Source: JBBSHE01 sp038253325 (lineage in GTDB: Bacteria > Actinomycetota > Actinomycetes > Propionibacteriales > Nocardioidaceae). From it: a stretch of 54,377 nucleotides of DNA. The notes below the pieces were generated by a model that ran no database searches, was not told the DNA's origin, and was given only the letters and a program-made list of their open reading frames with translations. Of this stretch, positions 41,120 to 51,032 are shown piece after piece. How positions within the stretch are numbered: the first letter of the stretch is position 1; the number at the start of each line of letters is the position of its first letter. Position numbers and translations under genes: made by a program. The stretch covers positions 1 through 54,377 of the forward strand of contig JBBSHE010000020.1 in NCBI GenBank assembly GCA_038253325.1, in the 5' to 3' direction.

Positions 41120-42360
41120 AGGCACACCCGACGCCGAATGCGAGCGCAGACCGAGCCGGATGGTACGACGTCGATGACGGCCGGGTCCTCTTGACGTACG
41201 CTCCGGCGGCCCTCGCCGGGAAGCCGCTTGCGCTCGTCGCCGAAGGTGATCGCGTCTGGCGGGGTGAGCCCATCGACGAGTCGAGGGTGCGGTTGCCCGA
41301 CGGACGAGTGATGGAGCTCGGTCCGGCCAACCGGGCAACGGACCTACACGAGGAGGAGCTCTCCTTCGTCGCCAACGACATCCGCCTCGCCGCCACCGTC
41401 CTCATCCCCCACGGCCCCGGCCCGCACCCGGCGTCGGTCATGGTCCACGGTGCGGCTGGTGGCGAGCGCGACTTCTACCGCCTGTTCGCACGGCCGTTCC
41501 TCGAAGCCGGCGTCGCCGTGCTGCTGTACGACAAGCAGGGGTTCGGCGCGTCGGGTGGGAGCGCTCCGCCGACGATCTTCGACCAGGCCGCAGCCGCGCG
41601 CGCCGGGCTCGACGCCCTCAGCGAACGGTCTGACATCGACTCCGGCCGACTGGGGCTGTCCGGCTTCAGCAACGGGATGTGGTCCGTCCCGATGGTTGCA
41701 GCCGAACGGCCGAATCTCGCGTTCGTCGTCGGCATCGGCTCCCCCGGGGTCACGATGTCCGAGTCCGAGGTCCACCGTCGCGTCAAGGTTCTGCGCGACG
41801 AAGGCATCGGCGCCGCCGTGCTCGAGCAGGTCGAGATCGCCTGGCGCGCGATCTTCTCGATTGCGGCCGCCGGGGAGGCGACGCCCGAGGCCGCGCGCTC
41901 CTTGGCCGCCGCGCAACAGCTGCTCGCGAGGGACCCGGTCGTGCAGGCGTACGTGCCGGCGCTGTACGCACAACAGGAACCGATGCTGTCACCGGTCCCG
42001 CCAGCGCTCTCGACGGACGATCTCGTCGCCACGCTTGACGGGGCGACGCCCGAGCTCATCCATGACCCGGTGACCGACTACGCGTCAATACAGTGCCCGG
42101 TGTTCCTGCAGTTCGGCGAGCACGACACCAGCGTCCCGGTGGATGTGTCGGTCGAACGGATCACCGCTGCCCTCGAGCACGCGGGCAACAAGGATGTGAC
42201 GATACGCGTCTACCCCGGCTTGGAGCACATGCTCAACATCCCGCGGGCGGTCGACGGCCACTCCGTGGAGGACTCGTCGTACCAGTTCCTCGACTTCGAC
42301 TTCGGCAAGGGCGTTTGGTCGGACCTCCAGACGTTCCTCACCTACGCGTCGGTCAGCTGA
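41116..42360 (+). CDS. Alpha/beta hydrolase with N-terminal extension
   Basis: The 414-aa cytosolic protein has about 80 residues of unique N-terminal sequence, then a hydrolase fold: H-G-A-A-G-G-E-R-D oxyanion loop, Y-D-K-Q-G-F-G-A-S, nucleophile Ser185 in G-F-S-N-G, acid in F-G-E-H-D-T-S, and His in G-L-E-H-M. It resembles prolyl-oligopeptidase-like and dienelactone-type esterases. It is made together with an ArsR-like regulator, so its substrate may be the inducer. Confidence 0.85.
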   Translation: MKAHPTPNASADRAGWYDVDDGRVLLTYAPAALAGKPLALVAEGDRVWRGEPIDESRVRLPDGRVMELGPANRATDLHEEELSFVANDIRLAATVLIPHGPGPHPASVMVHGAAGGERDFYRLFARPFLEAGVAVLLYDKQGFGASGGSAPPTIFDQAAAARAGLDALSERSDIDSGRLGLSGFSNGMWSVPMVAAERPNLAFVVGIGSPGVTMSESEVHRRVKVLRDEGIGAAVLEQVEIAWRAIFSIAAAGEATPEAARSLAAAQQLLARDPVVQAYVPALYAQQEPMLSPVPPALSTDDLVATLDGATPELIHDPVTDYASIQCPVFLQFGEHDTSVPVDVSVERITAALEHAGNKDVTIRVYPGLEHMLNIPRAVDGHSVEDSSYQFLDFDFGKGVWSDLQTFLTYASVS

Positions 42361-42451
42361 TCCAGTCGACCACGATCGTCGTCGCGGCTCTCGCGGCGGC
42401 CGTGCCTCACCGTCCCGGGTTTGCAGGCAGGTAGCCTGTTTGGATGGCAGA

Positions 42452-42508
42452 TTTGCCACGTTTTACGTCGCGCCGGCCACGTGTGCACTGCCACGTAAAC
42501 GTGGCAAA
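42452..42508. terminator. TTTGCCACG hairpin between hydrolase and deoA
   Basis: TTTGCCACGTTTTACGT (42452-42468) pairs with ACGTAAACGTGGCAAA (42493-42508) with a single bulge; the right side alone can also fold as CCACG-TAAA-CGTGG. It sits between two converging genes and is related to the TTTGCCATG hairpins at 36629-36705 and 38046-38067. Confidence 0.65.
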
Positions 42509-42526
42509 CGGGCACGGCAGCGACCG

Positions 42527-43826
<1,300 letters not shown>

Positions 43827-43834
<8 letters not shown>

Positions 43835-44228
43835 TGCGGTCCGCGAGATCGTCGGCGCCGAACGCGTCCGGCAGCAGCTCCGCCAGCGGGCGGACACCCG
43901 AAACCGTCTCGAGCAACAACGACGGCCCCCCGTTCTCCCAGAGCAGCTGGCGGCATCGGCCGCACGGCATCAGCAGGCTGCCGGCCCGGTCGACACACGA
44001 AACCGCGACCAGCCGGCCACCGCCCGTGTCGTGCAGGGCTGAGACGAGCCCGCACTCCGCGCAGAGCGTCACCCCGAAAGAGGCGTTCTCGACGTTGCAC
44101 CCGGTCACGATCCGGCCGTCGTCGACGAGGCCCGCGACACCGACGGGGAACCGCGAGTACGGCGCGTACGCGCGTCCCATCGCCTGCGTCGCCGCCGTAC
44201 GCAGCGCTCCCCAATCGATCTCGATCAT
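43827..44228 (-). CDS. cdd: Cytidine deaminase
   Basis: The 133-aa zinc enzyme deaminates cytidine and deoxycytidine. Motifs are Y-S-R-F-P-V-G, N-V-E-N-A-S-F-G, C-A-E (Cys ligand and catalytic Glu) and P-C-G-R-C (two Cys ligands). The ATG at 44228 is used; a TTG two codons upstream directly abuts the permease stop and cannot be excluded. It lies between the transporter genes and deoA in one long leftward operon. Confidence 0.93.
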
Positions 44229-44234
44229 CGGCAA

Positions 44235-45524
44235 CTAGCTCTTCGAGTACGGTTCACCGTCGGCCGCGGGGGCCCTCACCCGGCCGACGAACCCGGCGAC
44301 CGCGATGACGGTGGCGACGTACGGAGTGATGGCGAGCAGCTCGCTCGGGATCCGCTGAAGCACCTGAAGCTGGAACTGAAGCTGCAACATGAACCCGAAG
44401 AACAACGACGCGATGGTCGCGCCGATCGGGTGCCACCGCCCCATGATGAGGGCCGCCAGCGCGATGAACCCGTTGCCGGCGGACAGGTCCTTGTCGAACG
44501 CACCGTTCGACCCGACCGTGAAGAACGCGCCCCCGAGACCGGCGAACACTCCTCCGAACAGCACCGCCTGGTAGCGGATCCGCCGGACCTTGATCCCGAC
44601 CGTGTCGGCGGCGGTCGGGTGCTCGCCGACTGCACGAACGCGCAGCCCCCACTTGGTCTCGAAGAGTACGAACGTCACCAGCGCGACGGAGGCGTACATG
44701 ATGTAGATCAGGACCGTCTGGTCGAAGAACGCCGGGCCGATGACGGGGATCTTCGCGAGCCCGGGGATCGCTACCGGCGACAGCACCGGTGGTTGGTTGA
44801 GGTCGGGGATCTTGTTGTCGGGGATCTGGTCCAGCAAGAAGCCGGTGACGCCGCCGGCGAGCACGACCAGCACGACGCCCAGAACGACCTGGTTGACCTG
44901 GTATTTGATGGAGAACACGGCGAGCAGCGCCGCGACCAGCACAGATGCGCCGACGGCGCCGAGCATCCCGAGGTACGGGCTCCATGCCAGGGTGCCGACG
45001 ACCGACGCGGCAAACGCGCCCATCAGGAACTGGCCCTCGATCGCCACGTTGATGACACCCGACCGTTCGCAAAGGGCACCGGCGAGTGCGCCGAGGATCA
45101 ACGGTGTCGCGGCCTTCAGCGAGTCGCTCAGCGGATTCGTGATCGCGATCTGCTCCTGGCCGGAGTACGCCCAGCAGAAAAAGCACAGCATGAACGCGAA
45201 CCCCGCGACCACGCCGAACAGGATCCGGAGCCAGCTCAGGACGACGTACGAGCCGACCCCGAGCGCGACCACGCCGATCAGGCACGCCAACCCCGTCGTT
45301 CGGGCCGGGAAGTCGATCGGTGAGATCTGGTTCGCGTCGAACGGGCTGGTCGGCTGGAACTGCACGTTGCCGCCGGCCGTCTTCACAACCATCCAGACCA
45401 TCAGGACCGCGGTCACTGCATAGATCGAGACCACCTTGACGCGGGCCCGGCGGATCGCCGGGTTGTGGACGACCGCCGCTGTACGCGGGACGTCGCGGGG
45501 GCTGGTGGCCGACGCCTCACTCAT
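44235..45524 (-). CDS. Nucleoside ABC transporter permease (NupQ-like)
   Basis: The 429-aa integral membrane protein of the BPD_transp_2 type has about nine to ten hydrophobic segments and the E-R-S-G-V-I-N-V-A-I-E-G-Q-F motif of the BMP-dependent nucleoside importers. The ATG overlaps the preceding permease stop (ATGA). An N-terminal extension of about 100 residues is longer than in B. subtilis NupQ. It pairs with the other permease to form the channel. Confidence 0.92.
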   Translation of the reverse strand: MSEASATSPRDVPRTAAVVHNPAIRRARVKVVSIYAVTAVLMVWMVVKTAGGNVQFQPTSPFDANQISPIDFPARTTGLACLIGVVALGVGSYVVLSWLRILFGVVAGFAFMLCFFCWAYSGQEQIAITNPLSDSLKAATPLILGALAGALCERSGVINVAIEGQFLMGAFAASVVGTLAWSPYLGMLGAVGASVLVAALLAVFSIKYQVNQVVLGVVLVVLAGGVTGFLLDQIPDNKIPDLNQPPVLSPVAIPGLAKIPVIGPAFFDQTVLIYIMYASVALVTFVLFETKWGLRVRAVGEHPTAADTVGIKVRRIRYQAVLFGGVFAGLGGAFFTVGSNGAFDKDLSAGNGFIALAALIMGRWHPIGATIASLFFGFMLQLQFQLQVLQRIPSELLAITPYVATVIAVAGFVGRVRAPAADGEPYSKS

Positions 45525-46777
45525 CCGTTCCACCCCTTGGCGAGTACCCCGCCGGCGTCGGCTCGGGCCCTGACCCGCAGGATCGAGCGGACGAGTGCCG
45601 GCGCCGCGATGAACAGCACGATCAGCGCCTGCAAGACCGTGGTCAGCGTCAGCGGAGTGTTGGTGGCCGCCTGCATCTGGATTCCACCGGACTGAAGGGC
45701 ACCGAACAGCAGCGCGGCGACGACCGTACCGAACGGCGACGCCCGTCCGAGCAGAGCGACCGTGATCGAGTCGAAGCCGATCGAGCCTGCGATGCCATCG
45801 GTGAGCGGATCGCGGTGCCCGAGCACCTGCTGGGTGCCGGCAAGCCCGGCGAGCGCTCCCGCGATCAGCATCGCGAGGATGTACGCCTTGGAGATGCTCA
45901 TCCCTGCGGTCCGGGCCGCATCCGGGTTGGCGCCGACGGCACGCATCTCGAAACCGAGCGTCGAGCGTCCCAGGAGCCACCAGACGAGACCGGCGGCGAG
46001 CAGTGCGACGACGAACCCCAGGTTGTATCCGCCCGCGTGCGGGTAGAGCGCGTTGTCGTCGACGTAGGGGCTCTGCGGGTTGTTCGAGCCGGGGATCTGG
46101 AACGGGTTGGTCAGCAACAACCAACGCAGGATCCCGAGCGCGACGTAGTTGAGCATGATCGTGACGATCACCTCGTGGGCGCCGGTCCGGGCCTTGAGGA
46201 CACCGACGACACCACCCCAGATCGCGCCGCCGATGATGCCGGCGACGACGGCGGCCAGGAGGTGGACGACCGGAGGTAGGTTCCAGGTGAACCCGACGTA
46301 GCCCGCGCAGATCGCGCCGAAGAACAGCTGTCCCTGGGCGCCGATGTTGAACAAACCGACCCGGAACGCGAGGGACACACCGAGACCACCGAAGATCAAC
46401 GGCGTCGCCTTCCCGAGCGTCCCCCCGAACGCAGCGGACGAGCCGAACGCTCCGCTGAACAAGGCCTTGTACGAGTCCCAGACGGCGGAGGTTGCCGTCG
46501 TGACCGCTCCCCACGGGTCGGCGAAGAAGTAGCCCCACGTCGAGACCACGTGGTCGTTGCTCACCATGATGAGCACGGCACCGACGATCAGCGCGAGGAC
46601 GATCGACGCGAACGAGACCTGCACGGTCGGGAGGACCGACTCGATCCAGGTCTTCGCCCGCGGCTGCGTACGTTCGTCCGGCTCGACGCCCGACTCGTCG
46701 GTCCCGGCGTCCGGCTCGTCGGCTCCGGAGTCCGCCTCGTCGGTGCCGGCGCCCGGCTCCTGCTCGGGCTCACCCAT
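45521..46777 (-). CDS. Nucleoside ABC transporter permease (NupP-like)
   Basis: The 418-aa protein starts with an acidic Glu/Asp/Gly-rich tail (about 1-35, with repeated T-D-E and D-E-x-D) and then has about eight transmembrane segments with F-N-I-G-A-Q-G-Q and G-L-F-N-I. The ATG at 46777 overlaps the ATPase stop by eight bases; an upstream ATG at 46801 lies inside the ATPase gene. It is the first permease of the importer. Confidence 0.92.
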   Translation of the reverse strand: MGEPEQEPGAGTDEADSGADEPDAGTDESGVEPDERTQPRAKTWIESVLPTVQVSFASIVLALIVGAVLIMVSNDHVVSTWGYFFADPWGAVTTATSAVWDSYKALFSGAFGSSAAFGGTLGKATPLIFGGLGVSLAFRVGLFNIGAQGQLFFGAICAGYVGFTWNLPPVVHLLAAVVAGIIGGAIWGGVVGVLKARTGAHEVIVTIMLNYVALGILRWLLLTNPFQIPGSNNPQSPYVDDNALYPHAGGYNLGFVVALLAAGLVWWLLGRSTLGFEMRAVGANPDAARTAGMSISKAYILAMLIAGALAGLAGTQQVLGHRDPLTDGIAGSIGFDSITVALLGRASPFGTVVAALLFGALQSGGIQMQAATNTPLTLTTVLQALIVLFIAAPALVRSILRVRARADAGGVLAKGWNG

Positions 46778-48284
46778 GGGTCTGCATCTCCCGCTCGGCA
46801 CCGGCCATCAAGAGTCCGATGTCCTCCCGGCTGATCCCTGGGTCGACCACGTCGACGACTCGACCGTTGCACATCACCGCGATCCGGTCCGCAAGCGAGA
46901 ACACCTCGTCGAGCTCGGTCGACACGATGATGACGGCCGCACCCGCATCGCGGGCACCGACGATCCGTTTGTGCACGAACTCGATCGACCCGACATCGAG
47001 CCCTCGGGTCGGTTGCGACGCGATCAGCAACTTCAATTCGCGCGACAACTCACGAGCGACCACCACCTTTTGCTGGTTGCCCCCGGACAGCGACTCGACC
47101 GGCGTACTACTGGATTGCGTCCGGATGTCGAACTCGACGATACGGTCCTCGGCATTGCGGTCGATCTCTGCCAACGACAGGGAGAGTCCCGATGAGAACG
47201 GCGGGTCACGATAGAGATCGAGCACCAGGTTCTCGGCGACGGTGAACGAACCGACGAAGCCGTCGTGCTTGCGGTCCTCGGGGACGAAGCCGATCCCGTC
47301 TCGGAGGCTCTCCCGAGGACCGTGTCGGGAGATGTCGTCGCCCGACAAGGCAATCGACCCCTCAGCCGGCTTCAGCAGGCCGAGGAACGACTTGATCAGC
47401 TCCGTCTGCCCGTTGCCCTGGACACCGCACAGGGCCAGGATCTCGCCCGACCGGACGTCGAGGGAGACCTGGTTCACCACGGTCACGCCCCGGTCGTCGA
47501 CCACCGTCACGTCGTTGGCGGCAAAGACCACCTCACCGAGGTCCGACTCCCCCTTGTCCACCCGTAGGCTCACCGCGCGGCCGACCATCATCTCGGCAAG
47601 CTCGGCCTCTGACACCGTCGGCTTCGCGGTGCCGACGACCTTGCCTCGGCGGATCACGGTGATCTTGTCACCGACCGCCTTGACCTCGCGGAGCTTGTGG
47701 GTGATGAAGATGATCGACGTGCCGTTGTCGCGAAGCGATCGCATGATGTCCATCAGCTCATCGGTCTCCTGCGGAGTCAGGACCGCTGTGGGCTCGTCGA
47801 GGATGAGTATTCGCGCCTCGTTGGACAGCGCCTTGATGATCTCGACCCGCTGCTGCACCCCGACCGGCAGCGCTCCGACAAGGGCGTCCGGCTGAACCGC
47901 GAGCCCGTACTGCTCCGAGAGCTCGGTCACCCGCGCCGCCGCCTTGCTGCGCTGGAGGACGCCGAGGCTGGCCTGCTCACGGCCGAGCATCACGTTTTCG
48001 GCGACGGTGAAGACCGGGACGAGCATGAAGTGCTGATGAACCATGCCGATCCCGGCGTCGATGGCGTCACCCGGCGACCTGAACGTGACGGGCTCGCCGT
48101 CGAGCAGGATCTCGCCCTCGTCGCTGTCGACCAGCCCGTAGAGCATGTTCATCAAGGTGGTCTTCCCGGCGCCGTTCTCACCGAGCAGACAATGGATCTC
48201 TCCGGGCTCCACAACAAGGTCGATGGCATCGTTCGCAGTGAACGTGCCGAACCGCTTGGTGAGGCCACGGATCTCTAGCTGCAT
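46770..48284 (-). CDS. Nucleoside ABC transporter ATP-binding protein (tandem ABC)
   Basis: The 504-aa protein has two ABC domains. The first has G-E-N-G-A-G-K-T-T (Walker A), L-P-V-G-V-Q-Q-R (signature) and L-I-L-D-E-P-T-A; the second has a degenerate Walker A (G-V-Q-G-N-G-Q-T-E) and Q-P-T-R-G-L-D, normal for sugar/nucleoside importers such as NupO and RbsA. AGGAGG lies 9 nt before the ATG, but it falls inside a long inverted repeat with the upstream bmp gene. Confidence 0.94.
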   Translation of the reverse strand: MQLEIRGLTKRFGTFTANDAIDLVVEPGEIHCLLGENGAGKTTLMNMLYGLVDSDEGEILLDGEPVTFRSPGDAIDAGIGMVHQHFMLVPVFTVAENVMLGREQASLGVLQRSKAAARVTELSEQYGLAVQPDALVGALPVGVQQRVEIIKALSNEARILILDEPTAVLTPQETDELMDIMRSLRDNGTSIIFITHKLREVKAVGDKITVIRRGKVVGTAKPTVSEAELAEMMVGRAVSLRVDKGESDLGEVVFAANDVTVVDDRGVTVVNQVSLDVRSGEILALCGVQGNGQTELIKSFLGLLKPAEGSIALSGDDISRHGPRESLRDGIGFVPEDRKHDGFVGSFTVAENLVLDLYRDPPFSSGLSLSLAEIDRNAEDRIVEFDIRTQSSSTPVESLSGGNQQKVVVARELSRELKLLIASQPTRGLDVGSIEFVHKRIVGARDAGAAVIIVSTELDEVFSLADRIAVMCNGRVVDVVDPGISREDIGLLMAGAEREMQTHG

Positions 48285-48291
48285 CGGCGGC

Positions 48292-48431
48292 CCTCCTGAT
48301 CACCGCAGCCTGTCATCGCGACGGCGTCGGTGCGCGCCGGCCGTCTCACCGTAGCGCGGGCCGCCGTGCTCTCGGGCGCACCTTCCCGGCCGGGTCAACC
48401 TGCGGCTGCGGTGAGGTGTCCGATCAGGAGG
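48292..48431 (-). promoter_or_regulatory. Long inverted repeat that would sequester the ATPase ribosome-binding site
   Basis: CCTCCTGATC (48292-48301) and GATCAGGAGG (48422-48431) are perfect complements, and ACCGCAGCC (48302-48310) matches GGCTGCGGT (48404-48412), giving 19 bp with a 9-nt bulge. In the leftward mRNA the arm at 48422-48431 covers the bmp stop codon, and the other arm contains the AGGAGG of the ABC ATPase. The 93-nt loop can itself fold (GGTGCGC with GCGCACC). Confidence 0.7.
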
Positions 48432-49539
48432 CGGGCTGCGCCTTTGACTTGATCTTGATCTTGCCGCTGATGATGTCCTGTTTGAGCTGGTCGATCTTGG
48501 TCTTGAGGTCGCTGGGAATCTTGGAGTCCCAGTCATGGTACGGCGCCAGGTTCGTCCCGCCGTTGGCCAGCGTGCCGACGAACGGCTGGTTGGTGAACTT
48601 TCTGTCGACCGCCGCCGTGATCGTCTTCTTGACGGCGACGTCCATGCCCTTCTGAACGCTGCTGAGCAGCACACTGCAGTACGCGGCGGCGCTGACGCAA
48701 CCGTCCGTGTCGACCCAGATCGCGTTGACCTTCCCGCCCGAGTTCTTTGCATCCTGCAGAGCACCGAGCCCGGCCGGTCCGGCCACGGGAAAGATGATGT
48801 CGGCGCCCTGGTTGATCAGCGTCGACGCAACACTTGCGCCCTTGGTCTTGCTCTCGAAGTCCTGCGTGAAAGACCCCTTCTGGGTCTTCTCGTTCCAGCC
48901 AAGGACCTGGACGTTCTTGTTGTTGTCGGCGTTGTACTTCTGGACGCCCTCCCAGAAACCGTCCATGAAGATCGTCACCGTCGGGATCGGGAGGCCACCG
49001 AACGTACCGACCTTGCCCGTTTTCGTCATGCCTGCCGCGAGATACCCGGCGAGGTAGCTGGACTGGGCCGTGTTGAACTCCAGGGACTTGAGGTTCTTGC
49101 CCGGCTTTGTGAACGCGTTGTCGACGATCGCGAAGTCGATGTTCGGGTTCTTCTTCGCGGCGGCCTGGGTCGCGTCGGCGAGCAAGAAGCCGACCGTGAC
49201 GACGATGTTGCACTTGGCCTGCACCATCGCGTTGACGTTGTTGACGTAGTCGCTGTTCGAGTTCGACTCGACCTTGGACACCTTCAAGCCGAGCGCGCTC
49301 ACGGCGTCCGTCAAACCCTTGTACGACGTCTGGTTGAACGACTTGTCGTCGAACCCACCGGAGTCCGACACCATGCATGCGCGAAAGTTGGGGTGCGACG
49401 CCGTCTGCGTCGGGGTCGACGGGGACCCACCCGACCCGCCTGGTGTGGGTCCTGAGTTGTCCTTCGGCTTGCTACCGCAGGCCGCGACGCTCAGGGCGAC
49501 GACACTCACGCCGGCGATGATTCGGGCGACGTTCTTCAC
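48424..49539 (-). CDS. BMP-family nucleoside-binding lipoprotein
   Basis: The 371-aa protein has a lipobox signal L-S-V-A-A-C-G (Cys21) and then a Ser/Thr/Pro/Gly-rich linker. The BMP/Med fold follows, with D-S-G-G-F-D-D-K-S-F-N-Q near residue 60 and the G-W-N-E and W-V-D-T-D-G regions. These are purine/pyrimidine nucleoside receptors of ABC importers. The GTG is preceded by AGGAGG, and TAGCAT (49599-49604, minus strand) is a -10 candidate. It is first in the transporter-cdd-deoA operon. Confidence 0.93.
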   Translation of the reverse strand: MKNVARIIAGVSVVALSVAACGSKPKDNSGPTPGGSGGSPSTPTQTASHPNFRACMVSDSGGFDDKSFNQTSYKGLTDAVSALGLKVSKVESNSNSDYVNNVNAMVQAKCNIVVTVGFLLADATQAAAKKNPNIDFAIVDNAFTKPGKNLKSLEFNTAQSSYLAGYLAAGMTKTGKVGTFGGLPIPTVTIFMDGFWEGVQKYNADNNKNVQVLGWNEKTQKGSFTQDFESKTKGASVASTLINQGADIIFPVAGPAGLGALQDAKNSGGKVNAIWVDTDGCVSAAAYCSVLLSSVQKGMDVAVKKTITAAVDRKFTNQPFVGTLANGGTNLAPYHDWDSKIPSDLKTKIDQLKQDIISGKIKIKSKAQPAS

Positions 49540-49645
49540 GGTGCCTCCTAGGCGATGCTCAAACTGCTCATCACGGGTGCCTCGCCCCGTCGCGGTTGAT
49601 GCTAACGCTCCGATGAACGCGAAGGAACCAGATGCTTGTGCCGCT

Positions 49646-50920
49646 TCAGACGTCGATACCCGTTCGTGACCTTACCCGGTCATCCGGCTCGCCGGCGCTG
49701 CCGGTCGGCTCACCGGCGTCATCGCGCCACCCTGCCGCCTGGCTCGCCGCCGTGACGAACATCGTGCCGATGGCGATGGCGTCCTCGTCTACGTCGAAGC
49801 TGCCTTGATGCAGGTCGGGGGCGGTGTCGTGACTGGCCGGACGTACGCCGAGGCGGACTAGTGCACCTCGTCGGTGTTGGAGCATCCAGGCGAAGTCCTC
49901 GCCACCCATGCTCTGGTCGGTCTCCGCGACGACGCGCTCTCCGAACACCTCGGTGGCGAGGTTGCGAAGCTCGGAGATCACCCCGGCATCGTTGACACAG
50001 GGCGGGACGCTGTTGTCGATGTCGAGCTCCGCCTTCACGCCGAGCGGGTCGAGGAGTCCCTCGATGATCTCGGGCAGGTCATGGGAGAGCGCCTCCCACG
50101 CCACCAGGTCGAGGGTTCGGATGGTGCCCTCGACGAAGCCGGCCTGCGGCATCGCGTTCGAGACGGCACCGGCGTGGACCTGTCCCCAGACCAGGCTGAG
50201 GGCGGCCCGCGGGTCGTAGCGACGCGACAGGATACCGGGCAGCCGGGACACGATCTCACCGAGGGCGTACACGAGGTCGGCGCCGAGATGCGGCCGAGCC
50301 GTGTGGCCGCCCGGTCCCTGGAGGTCGACGCGGACACGGGTCGCGGCGGCCGTGATGCCGCCCTCATGGAACCCCAACTCGCCCACCTCGAGCCGGGGAT
50401 CACAGTGCACGGCGTACACGCGTTCGAGGTTCTCGAGCTCGCCCTGCTCGATGATCTCGAGTGCACCACCCGGGGTACGCTCCTCGGCGGGCTGGAATAT
50501 CAGCCGGACAGGGCGCACGACCGACCCCCGAGCATGCAGCTCGGCCAGCGCGAGCCCGGCGCCGAGGATGATGCTCGTGTGCACGTCGTGGCCGCACGCG
50601 TGGCACACTCCGTCGAGGATGGACCGATGGTCACCGGTCGTCTCGTCGATGATCGGCAGCGCGTCGATGTCGCCGCGCAGCCCGACCCGGGCCGGCTTGC
50701 CGGCGCCGGCGCCGACATCGCAGATCACGCCCGTGCCTCGTGGCATGATCCGCGGCGTCAGACCCGCGGTCGCGAGGCGCTCGACGATCCGGGCAGTGGT
50801 TCGGGTCTCGGCCCAGCCGAGCTCCGGGTGGCGGTGCAGGTCCCGACGGAACGCGACCAGCTCGGGGACCAGCCGGCGTACGACGAGGTCGATATCCGAC
50901 CACTCGCCCGAAACCAGCAC
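49646..50920 (-). CDS. M20-family amidohydrolase
   Basis: The 424-aa protein resembles hippurate hydrolase/IAA-amino acid hydrolases: R-R-D-L-H-R-H-P-E-L at the start, H-A-C-G-H-D-V-H-T (metal Cys/His), F-Q-P-A-E-E (catalytic Glu pair) and G-G-E-D-F near the C-terminus. It should remove an acyl group or split an amide bond of an N-acyl amino compound. The GTG at 50920 has a GGGG just before. It lies upstream of the nucleoside operon in the same direction, with about 100 bp between. Confidence 0.9.
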   Translation of the reverse strand: MLVSGEWSDIDLVVRRLVPELVAFRRDLHRHPELGWAETRTTARIVERLATAGLTPRIMPRGTGVICDVGAGAGKPARVGLRGDIDALPIIDETTGDHRSILDGVCHACGHDVHTSIILGAGLALAELHARGSVVRPVRLIFQPAEERTPGGALEIIEQGELENLERVYAVHCDPRLEVGELGFHEGGITAAATRVRVDLQGPGGHTARPHLGADLVYALGEIVSRLPGILSRRYDPRAALSLVWGQVHAGAVSNAMPQAGFVEGTIRTLDLVAWEALSHDLPEIIEGLLDPLGVKAELDIDNSVPPCVNDAGVISELRNLATEVFGERVVAETDQSMGGEDFAWMLQHRRGALVRLGVRPASHDTAPDLHQGSFDVDEDAIAIGTMFVTAASQAAGWRDDAGEPTGSAGEPDDRVRSRTGIDV

Positions 50921-50973
50921 CCCCTCATCCTAAGCGTCAGCCGTAGAAGCCCCGCTGGGCGTCATCGAAGATC

Positions 50974-51013
50974 GGCTGACGAATTGAACCGTATTCGGCT
51001 CAGATCTTCAGCC
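50974..51013 (-). repeat. Dispersed hairpin repeat, copy C (inverted)
   Basis: On the minus strand the core TGAGCCGAATACGGTTC matches copies A and B over 17 nt with one mismatch. Arms GGCTGA and TCAGCC (fw 50974-50979 and 51008-51013) frame it, as in copy A. It sits just after the mutase stop and before the M20 gene. Confidence 0.65.
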
Positions 51014-51032
51014 GTTGGATCGGGACGCGTCG

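Noticed and set aside
45525..46538. Upstream extension of the second permease to 767 residues
   Set aside because: It lies entirely over the first permease in another frame; the ATG at 45524 with ATGA coupling is the natural start.
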